DNA from: a virus
Length of the DNA stretch: 64,000 nucleotides
Strand: one strand, 5' to 3'
IMG/VR virus record: IMGVR_UViG_3300009011_000012
Span: 25,474-89,473 of that record
In this document: positions 60,101 to 64,000 of the stretch, piece by piece
Layout: each line of letters opens with the position of its first letter
How positions within the stretch are numbered: the first letter of the stretch is position 1
The notes under the pieces: generated by a model
Database searches by the model: none
What the model was told of the DNA's origin: nothing
What the model saw: only the letters and a program-made list of their open reading frames with translations
Translations under genes and position numbers: made by a program

Positions 60101-61068
60101 CCATAAACAAATCGGCTACCTTCCGGCGAAATAAACCACTTCCCTTTTACGAAAGTGTCCCAAAGCACGTTAGCGGATTGCAACTGCGCATCGCTGCTGT
60201 CAATTATGAGCTCGGCAAATTCCTCCGGATGTTTTCGTAAGACCCAGACGTCAACAACCGTGTCGGTACCGGATTCGGAGAACGTGCCAGATGGCATTCG
60301 ATGGGCACCCAAGAATTCCGCTTTTCTACTGACTTTATCGCGTAGCTTTTTGTATTTATTCCCATCTGTCATGCCGTTGGGCACCACCAGCACCACGAGC
60401 CCGCCTGGCTTCACCTTATCGATGGTGCGCAGTACGAAATAGTTCCCCACGTTCTTTTCATTTGCATAAGCCGGATCAAGACCAGCCACCCCAGAGCGGC
60501 CATCACCGAAAGGTACGTTACCGACAGCATGATCGTACATAGCGTCTTTTGCCGCTAACGCTTCGAATGGACCGATATTCACCGCATCTTCCGGGTGCAG
60601 CAACTGATTGATTCGGCCAGATATAGGAGAGAGTTCGGCACTGGTCATTACCATGCCTTGCTTTTTTGTTTCCTGGAAAATGCCGGTACCAGCAGACGAT
60701 TCCAGCACATGCCCGCCACCAATCCCATAATCAGAGAACAAGTCCCAGATGCCCTCAGCCATAAACTGAGGTGTGTAATATTCGTATTGGCTGCCTTCGC
60801 CATCGTTAAGGCCACCTTCCCCGGTATAGCCTGCAAGTATCTGCCTTTGCTCATCAGTCAATTGACTGCCATCAAAACCGGGAGGAAGCGAATGAAGAAG
60901 AGCTACGGCTGCGCTGTTCGCGGCGCGGCGGGTTGTTTGAATACTAACGCCATCAACCTTAGTGACGCCGAAACTGGCTTTTAAGCGCGGTTTATGTAAT
61001 CGACTGACGATCTCGATAAGCCGGTCAACGCTTTTGGCATCGTTAATCGTTTCGAGTAAATGATCCAA
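54190..61068 (-). CDS. darB: DarB-like anti-restriction methyltransferase/helicase
   Basis: 2292 residues; P1 DarB is about 2255. N-terminal N6-adenine methyltransferase: TGEGGLNDGEG, VLESSAGTGIF (AdoMet site) and the catalytic NVPFG at ~195. Middle SNF2-type helicase: MGFGTGLGKTTTALALEAYN (Walker A), VIADEGHNYRNS (box II), MLTATPLVN, and the C-terminal helicase motif QRNGRGARVGSP at ~1530. A long coiled-coil and alpha-helical remainder. P1 DarB is carried in the head, injected and protects its DNA in cis from type I restriction. The start is TTG at 61068 with GAGGG upstream; no ATG fits better. Confidence 0.85.
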   Translation of the reverse strand: MDHLLETINDAKSVDRLIEIVSRLHKPRLKASFGVTKVDGVSIQTTRRAANSAAVALLHSLPPGFDGSQLTDEQRQILAGYTGEGGLNDGEGSQYEYYTPQFMAEGIWDLFSDYGIGGGHVLESSAGTGIFQETKKQGMVMTSAELSPISGRINQLLHPEDAVNIGPFEALAAKDAMYDHAVGNVPFGDGRSGVAGLDPAYANEKNVGNYFVLRTIDKVKPGGLVVLVVPNGMTDGNKYKKLRDKVSRKAEFLGAHRMPSGTFSESGTDTVVDVWVLRKHPEEFAELIIDSSDAQLQSANVLWDTFVKGKWFISPEGSRFVYGDMDRASFRNTLVVKKDGRVSNESMKTALSRRFDSRIDWDSLGVVTPAWQGAKPGDKRLVGDVWHEFDGIHWHKDSTTSNSRLDAQKYGAGSFGDLQTAFKSVKGILSLSWAQISAVAADYPRAIDEDVSAMIRFAKKQREGDRERIMRGALIGQLINRALDLRNLGVSSDDELADAARLTADEVAKYGPPHAVKLGDITDAGAKNWMTFAGNVQKDGTNSDLLAGRLDVTEGAAGIDFTKPEQVVAHLFSDVALMPITLEHFREVFAGELPASDEDALEYLARFPDIALDGYGCLLPIGRATSGDITTKVAALIAWRDSATGEQKANFERQLALIEEKREFTPLNKVTVNLNARWLDRRLIKEFLATQGYDEFKYTSSDLEVEDGILISPDDYEGKDGVFTGYQMRTVTGRTGNEFKKANNKDGFLNQLENYLNGVKPRGQNANEYLDKIGQLETSFNDWLRTHPQADEIARDYNNAFNGYIPFAHSSAPLGLEGISGERLPLTYQNEEVRRLSEDGRGIMGFGTGLGKTTTALALEAYNFETGRTKRTCIVVPKAVYQNWYHEARSFYSAEAFNGMMFVGLDEVLDGEGKALTAPVLDEDGQPKINSKGQQLFRNVVKESSSATIAQRLNIIPSSNLRMVVMTKEQFASIPLRDDTIEKNSQQAVFNAAEMGRLDLASGKHRDAQKKNKIKDRAADTGTTKKQNVPYFEDMNFDSVIADEGHNYRNSFGAGREAGQLAYLPSPAVSKMARDMAVKAAYMMDRNKGRGVVMLTATPLVNSPIDAFNMLSTVIPQADWLKMGIITPDDFVRVFGKTETVQVQKISGEVEEKQGLVGFQNLDGLRGIFHRWTTLKTAADVGATVKIPDIEERTIQIPMTQAQQEAYEELRKRAQELSSQTETIDVKAADGTTTQMMRIKGPNEKPDDFIFSIIRDMDKVAIDPDLYAGAITFQFPLDNEGAVNAISASLPAVAGGKEADDAEEAEEDEVGGLVSTRTSKVVKTAVTTYPNHVELRASISLESDILKAIAAAGISMQLVSHPVPPKYAALIENLREGLTRGKQIVFIDEKAQHQKLRRIIAGALQLPEAEIGIINATTVSQAGGVKLKKVKRPSEPTANKDGEYKDGAWESYYSKLALYEDYVSAKNDAGLEGMEGIAADYNEGRTRIIICNKKAEVGINLHIGTTDIHHLTLPWTPASIDQRNGRGARVGSPQEKVNVHYYCGKGTFDDFRLDTLKRKKDWIKMVMTSDLSEVTNGDADDADERAVMLAANPDERRAIMERQARERDERIKAKAVREANNALDSYLKAANAAGKDVSQMEAELVSLQERAEKTQLSLDRLIASGTNRNGQKSTVDVLRDQKKRVRELRFAISRAKDADTTMKRSRGDIERAIKSGVLDIDIDVVQNPHDYVRTAKNVLLHKGSYYRAVIDESRDLTAIVRITAIEAESEEYQCRIAWLDKDTYSSRSPGSTVKLLFSSVLEPVTFEEGIAESRERAASGVESQHLSATLNVDQFYDAIRNDVMTVTGPSRGGWSGPEKIHYWPFREKSGALAIAYIPDGKFSNSGRRRKDEDAIEAEQWIYPNINDEALKREITQHQSGDDAFQANEIEGFLRALFGMQYDRAMEPYGKQASMDDVTSIFDSWMTSRELDGRSLNSVTIEDLRSLFRKPSGEGLEAFWKGIITNRQFRAQMKDFSNSFDIDRMFEQVRDSRITHKIQQTKLGLVEWRNALYQQYLALSDSEAWAQLDSAAKQEIHGAQSTVTNADNPLESPATVWIKIGALIHAFEAKYITADDFADSVAVNRLVGMAIGHAKRLKAGEYVNDLPATLQGASWEDYVSLKNGGANEDEIRAVLEAQESAREQQAIDASDAADAAAEADFTITVNENPIRGRARVRGRWWSVSEDAGAVYLIADVPGSSTIRKAKDAIKGIGGKFWNFEVNPVADIDLDRPAWMVSTRYSIDEVRKIIAEAA

Positions 61069-61223
61069 AGGTAATATCCCTCACATCCAGATATGCCGCG
61101 TGGTGCGGCGTGAATGTGAAGGGTATTGAGTGTGTTATTTCGGTAGGGTGGGAACCACACTTTTACGGCGAAATCACAACCTCGGCAACATGACAGCTCC
61201 ATTTAATAGATTGGAGTTTTTTC

Positions 61224-61709
61224 ATGTCAAACATCGAACCTCGTTGGCTGATTGAAGGTCGCAAGCACATTGGCCTTGCCGAAATCCACGGGCCGAAACA
61301 TAACCCTGAAATTTTGCAATTCTGGCGCGACATTAAGCGCGGCGGGATTAAGGATGACGAAACGCCATGGTGTGCCGCTTTCACCGGTGCAATGTTGGAG
61401 CGAGTTGGTATTCGCTCAACTCGTTTTGAGTCTGCAAAGTCTTACCTCGACTGGGGCGAAAAGCTTGACGCGCCTATCTATGGGTGTGTTGTTGTGTTCA
61501 CCCGCAGCGGCGGCGGTCATGTCGGTTTTGTAGTAGGCAAACGTCCGAATGGAGATCTCCTGGTTCTCGGCGGAAATCAGTCAGATGCAGTCAACATCCG
61601 TGCTTTTTCGACTGAACGCGTTACCGGTTATCGCTGGCCAACTGGCGAACCACGCACCACTCAAGCGCTACCAACTGGTGATGCAGCATTATCCACGAAC
61701 GAAGCCTAG
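61224..61709 (+). CDS. CHAP-like (TIGR02594-type) endolysin
   Basis: 161 residues; GGAG seven bases before the ATG. WLIEGRKHIGLAEIHGPKHN, then DDETPWCAAFTGAMLERVG (nucleophile Cys), SAKSYLDWG, VFTRSGGGHVGFVVGKRP (His) and VLGGNQSDAVNIRAF fit the Cys-His peptidase family that cuts murein peptides. No signal or SAR segment, so it needs a holin. It replaces the SAR lysozyme Lyz of P1. It is convergent with repL and overlaps its stop. Confidence 0.8.
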   Translation: MSNIEPRWLIEGRKHIGLAEIHGPKHNPEILQFWRDIKRGGIKDDETPWCAAFTGAMLERVGIRSTRFESAKSYLDWGEKLDAPIYGCVVVFTRSGGGHVGFVVGKRPNGDLLVLGGNQSDAVNIRAFSTERVTGYRWPTGEPRTTQALPTGDAALSTNEA

Positions 61710-62623
61710 CCCTTATTCCCCCTGAACCCGGGGGGAATACTCCAGTTTCTTTCTTCAAACTCTGATCGCATACCACGCTTCTTGGCGTATTCCATAGCCT
61801 CGTGAATAGTGCACGACGAAGGCATGCCGTCAAATTCACCTATCGACATTTGATCGTGTGACATCCGCGACCTGCGAGCAGGCGCACCCTTTAGCCAGGC
61901 GAATTTCTTTGCCAACTTCTCAGCTTGCGCATGTATCAGTTTCTGCGCCGCATAGCGTTTATCAAGACGGTGTTTGTCAGATCGGGCTTTTGCTGCAGCC
62001 ATCTCGGCGAACACCTCGTCTTCCGGAACGGCGGAATTCCCTTCTGGTAGAACCTTATTAATTTTATCCACAGCTGGAGAGGCCGAAGGCTTCTCCAAGC
62101 ATGGTCTTTTTATTCTTTTATCAGATGGTTTAGTCTTCTTTTCTTTTGTCCGATCAGCATGATCAGACCGTGACTGATCATGCTGATCGGACCGGAAATC
62201 CTTACAAGGAAGCCCGGAAAAGACCATTTTAGCAATAGTCCTTAACCGTGGTGACTCGTTAAAAATGGAGATAGATTTCTCTTTGCATGCAATAGCTATT
62301 TGCTTTGCCATTTCAAGGAATGAATTCGAGAACTGGTATCGGTTGCTGCCGTTCTTGCGCGCTGAATCATACGTGCGCGTCTTTACCAAAATTCCGCACT
62401 TAACAGCTGCAGAAATCGCCCTCCTCACCGTGCCTTCGCTGGTATTTGTCATTCGAGCGATGTAAGGGTAGGAATTTTTGAACATATAGAGATCAGTTGA
62501 CGCGGCAAGATTGCCCATCGCACTGATGATGTTGCAATGGGTCTGACTTAAAAGTGGGCAACAGCGAATGATTTTTTCAAAACCAAAACCTGAGAAAAAA
62601 TCTGAATAGTTATTCTTAGCCAT
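61706..62623 (-). CDS. repL: RepL-like lytic replication initiator
   Basis: 305 residues (P1 RepL ~281). N-terminal winged helix: LLSQTHCNIISAMGNLAAST, YPYIARMTNTSEGTVRRAIS and AAVKCGILVKTRTYDS. A charged, probably disordered middle (EKKTKPSDKRIKRP) is encoded around a large inverted repeat, as P1 oriL lies within repL. The C-terminus is a different, conserved segment (HEAMEYAKKRGMRSEFEERN). GGGGAAAAACA precedes the ATG. It should start rolling lytic replication at the internal origin. Confidence 0.6.
   Translation of the reverse strand: MAKNNYSDFFSGFGFEKIIRCCPLLSQTHCNIISAMGNLAASTDLYMFKNSYPYIARMTNTSEGTVRRAISAAVKCGILVKTRTYDSARKNGSNRYQFSNSFLEMAKQIAIACKEKSISIFNESPRLRTIAKMVFSGLPCKDFRSDQHDQSRSDHADRTKEKKTKPSDKRIKRPCLEKPSASPAVDKINKVLPEGNSAVPEDEVFAEMAAAKARSDKHRLDKRYAAQKLIHAQAEKLAKKFAWLKGAPARRSRMSHDQMSIGEFDGMPSSCTIHEAMEYAKKRGMRSEFEERNWSIPPGFRGNKG
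62148..62192. other. oriL: 19-bp inverted repeat inside repL (candidate lytic origin)
   Basis: Arm GTCCGATCAGCATGATCAG (62148-62166), 7-nt spacer ACCGTGA, and the perfectly complementary arm at 62174-62192. Each arm holds two GATC and one TGATCA. In P1 the lytic origin lies in repL. The hexamers equal PacA-type boxes too, so a packaging-related or Dam-controlled role is also possible. Confidence 0.6.
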
Positions 62624-62684
62624 TGTTTTTCCCCATAATCAGCACGTAACTGGTGAAGAAAAACGCAGAATTTGATGAGCGGAT

Positions 62685-62901
62685 ATTGCGCGATGATCGG
62701 GGGATGGTATAATTGCACATGTTTTATTTTGATACTTCCGTGGTGGTTTGTTCGAAATGAAACAGTCCAGTTCCTTCTTACCTTTCGCCGGGTATGGAAC
62801 TGTTCAGTATTATGTTGTTTGACATTAGTTGAATGACTCCCGGTTTAGGCTGCAACCCTTATCCGGTACAGAAAAGTCGCCCTGCAAGGCGACTTTTTTG
62901 T
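62685..62901 (+). ncRNA. Candidate small RNA, ~180 nt
   Basis: A strong promoter, TTGCGC (62685-62690), 16 bp, TATAAT (62707-62712), and a terminator AAAAGTCGCC-CTGCAA-GGCGACTTTTTTG ending at 62901 enclose ~180 nt. Within it CAGTTCC pairs with GGAACTG (about 62768 and 62794). A 21-codon ORF (MKQSSSFLPFAGYGTVQYYV plus one residue) starts at 62757 without a strong ribosome binding site. It may be a regulatory RNA or a leader. Confidence 0.55.
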
Positions 62902-63001
62902 TTTTGTCCACCGCTAATGCCTCACCTGATCCAGGTGATCAACGTGGCCGATCCTACCCTATTTCTTTTCGATTAATCAACAGTGCATCTTTATACAGTA
63001 C

Positions 63002-63011
63002 ATTAGAAAAT
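63002..63011 (-). promoter_or_regulatory. Dispersed operator copy
   Basis: ATTTTCTAAT on the minus strand between the small RNA terminator and the end of the protease-like gene. Confidence 0.45.
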
Positions 63012-63021
63012 GACCATTTGA

Positions 63022-64000
63022 TTACTTACTAATGAACATAAGCGGTGTGCCTTTAGGTTTTTCTGCAGTGACCAGCTTATCCCTTTGGGCTGAAGGTATA
63101 GGAAGGCCATAGGTTGCGCTTGCACCCAGCGATTCCAGCATTGCTGCTACGATCGTTGCATCCTCTTCAGTTTCCATCCGACAAAGAGCCTGGCGCTGTT
63201 CAGCACTAATAAACAACGGCATGGATTGTATGGCGTCACGTAAAATACGACGGCATTTGCGTGCGTTCTCACCCTGGCTTTCTAACATTAAGTTGTTGTC
63301 GGCCAGCTGGTTCTTCAGGCGCTCAACCTCCATATCGCGCAACATCAAGGATGTCTCAAGGGCAGAGTTATATTCAACCGCTTCAAACATGGCCTGGTTC
63401 GAACGCATTGAATCGAAATGATGGATCAAGTCTGTTGCGGCGTTTTCACTAAAGCCCTGTTCCACCAGCTCAGCGTGCATAAGCAACCGGCTCTCTTCCG
63501 ATGATTCAAGCATCAGAGATTTTTTATCCAAGCTGATGTAGTTCGGAACTGTTACATAATCGAATCCATGGAAAGAATTAACGAGAGAAACCGCACCATC
63601 CGGTCCGTGCGTTGCCCACGACCAACCACCGGCATTGGAGTTGATCATCCCCTGCACAATTCGTCCGGGGTCTGTGTCTAAAATCTCCTGGGTGTGAGTA
63701 ATGATGCCGTTATCATCAATGCTCACCTCTACTGTTCGGTTGGAAGGAACGTTATCTAGCACCACGGGCTTTCCGTCCACCATCACTACAGTAACCTCCG
63801 GTAAATTGAGGCTTTTCGACTTTTTGTAGTGCATCGCGCGGCGACCATGCCCGTAATACCCAAACATTTCCCCAAGCGCCATACGTTCCTGAGTTTCCGC
63901 CGCATTGAATGTCTTTCTGACAGATTCAATGACGTAATTGCGCTCATTTTGTGGGGTGTGTTTACGGATTTTCTCAACGAGGGAGAATCGATCCGTAACC
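63022..64000 (-). CDS. Prohead protease-like protein (P1 Pro-like), partial
   Basis: The frame stays open to the right edge, so the start is outside; at least 326 residues are visible. MALGEMFGYYGHGRR (residue ~41 of the visible part), VMVDGKPVVLDNVPSNRTVE, GRIVQGMINSNAGGWSWATH and a C-terminal coiled coil (MEVERLKNQLADNNLML) suggest a capsid maturation protease with scaffold-like tail. In P1 pro and prt (portal) lie near darB, as here. The catalytic triad was not identified with confidence. Confidence 0.5.
   Translation of the reverse strand, partial: VTDRFSLVEKIRKHTPQNERNYVIESVRKTFNAAETQERMALGEMFGYYGHGRRAMHYKKSKSLNLPEVTVVMVDGKPVVLDNVPSNRTVEVSIDDNGIITHTQEILDTDPGRIVQGMINSNAGGWSWATHGPDGAVSLVNSFHGFDYVTVPNYISLDKKSLMLESSEESRLLMHAELVEQGFSENAATDLIHHFDSMRSNQAMFEAVEYNSALETSLMLRDMEVERLKNQLADNNLMLESQGENARKCRRILRDAIQSMPLFISAEQRQALCRMETEEDATIVAAMLESLGASATYGLPIPSAQRDKLVTAEKPKGTPLMFISK

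Larger units (their letters stand above)
5960..63469. repeat. 56 Chi sites (GCTGGTGG) spread over the window
   Basis: Counting both strands by eye gives 56 copies, against about 2 expected by chance in 64 kb. Examples: 5960, 16622, 18224, 28033, 30406, 36878, 42595, 59191 (plus) and 14158, 25109, 33822, 40510, 47870, 54083, 60384, 63462 (minus). Only one lies in the first 14 kb. Orientation usually follows the direction of the gene it lies in. Chi tells RecBCD to stop degrading and load RecA. Confidence 0.85.

Noticed and set aside
1-64000. CRISPR arrays, insertion sequences, antibiotic-resistance genes
   Set aside because: I looked for regularly spaced repeats, transposase motifs and resistance gene families and saw none. 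The only arrays are the RepA iterons.

Overview
The window is part of a P1-class phage-plasmid of an enteric bacterium (Escherichia, Salmonella or Klebsiella type host), closest in character to Salmonella phage D6. Evidence: a P1-type replicon (RepA with iterons on both sides, DnaA boxes, GATC heptamers), P1-type ParA/ParB, P1-type PacA/PacB with an internal pac site, and homologues of P1 Ref, HrdC (RdgC), Dmt, Lpa, HumD, DarB and RepL. The resolvase is not Cre but a close relative of D6 Dre, next to a rox-like site that differs from my recollection of D6 rox only in the 4-bp spacer. Both window ends cut genes on the minus strand. No insertion sequence or CRISPR array was seen.

Layout. 1-1.2 kb: start of a probable tape-measure gene and a chaperone/baseplate-type gene. 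1.2-5.15 kb: oriR, repA, incA, parA, parB and a candidate parS. 5.2-12.2 kb (minus): late operon with major capsid, a small Ig-like protein, tail sheath, a possible tube and baseplate proteins. 12.4-13.2 kb: two small plus-strand genes. 13.3-14.9 kb (minus): spanins Rz/Rz1, a structural protein and a PAAR spike tip. 15.0-16.5 kb: a second, R1-type ParM/ParR partition system. 16.5-19.5 kb: Dcm-Dam fusion methyltransferase and RdgC. 19.5-22.7 kb: baseplate spike and hub. 22.8-24.4 kb: HigBA toxin-antitoxin and an AT-rich membrane protein. 24.4-26.6 kb: structural or morphogenesis genes. 26.9-29.1 kb: an exported protein, an immI-like block (C4-like antisense RNA plus an Icd-like inhibitor) and ref. 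29.2-34.3 kb: many small early genes on the plus strand. 34.4-36.7 kb: tiny hydrophobic peptides, a lipoprotein and an SOS-controlled pair ending in HumD. 36.8-41.8 kb: accessory genes including a PD-(D/E)XK-like nuclease and a Tad2-like protein. 41.9-43.3 kb: dre and rox. 44.9-48.9 kb: pacB, pacA with pac, lpa and a second Tad2-domain protein. 49-50.9 kb: tRNA-Ile2, a tRNA-like gene, small membrane ORFs and about 1 kb of largely non-coding DNA. 51-54.2 kb: coiled-coil protein and small genes including a VRR-NUC nuclease. 54.2-61.1 kb: the giant DarB-like methyltransferase/helicase. 61.2-64 kb: CHAP-type endolysin, RepL with a large inverted repeat, a candidate small RNA and a prohead-protease-like gene.

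How it works together. RepA/oriR, ParABS, ParMRC, Dre/rox and HigBA keep the prophage as a stable plasmid. An asymmetric motif, ATTTTCTAAC(A/G), recurs about fourteen times, mostly in promoter regions, and is probably the operator of a C1-like master repressor encoded outside the window. On induction RepL should drive lytic replication, Lpa late transcription, and PacA/PacB headful packaging. DarB and two Tad2-domain proteins would counter host defences. The octamer Chi (GCTGGTGG) occurs 56 times against about 2 expected.

The most unusual signal is at the capsid gene. A canonical A AAA AAG slippery site followed by a hairpin would add 24 residues that look like the first strands of a Big_2 immunoglobulin domain. 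The next gene encodes a Big_2 domain that lacks exactly those strands at its N-terminus and carries an equivalent at its C-terminus.
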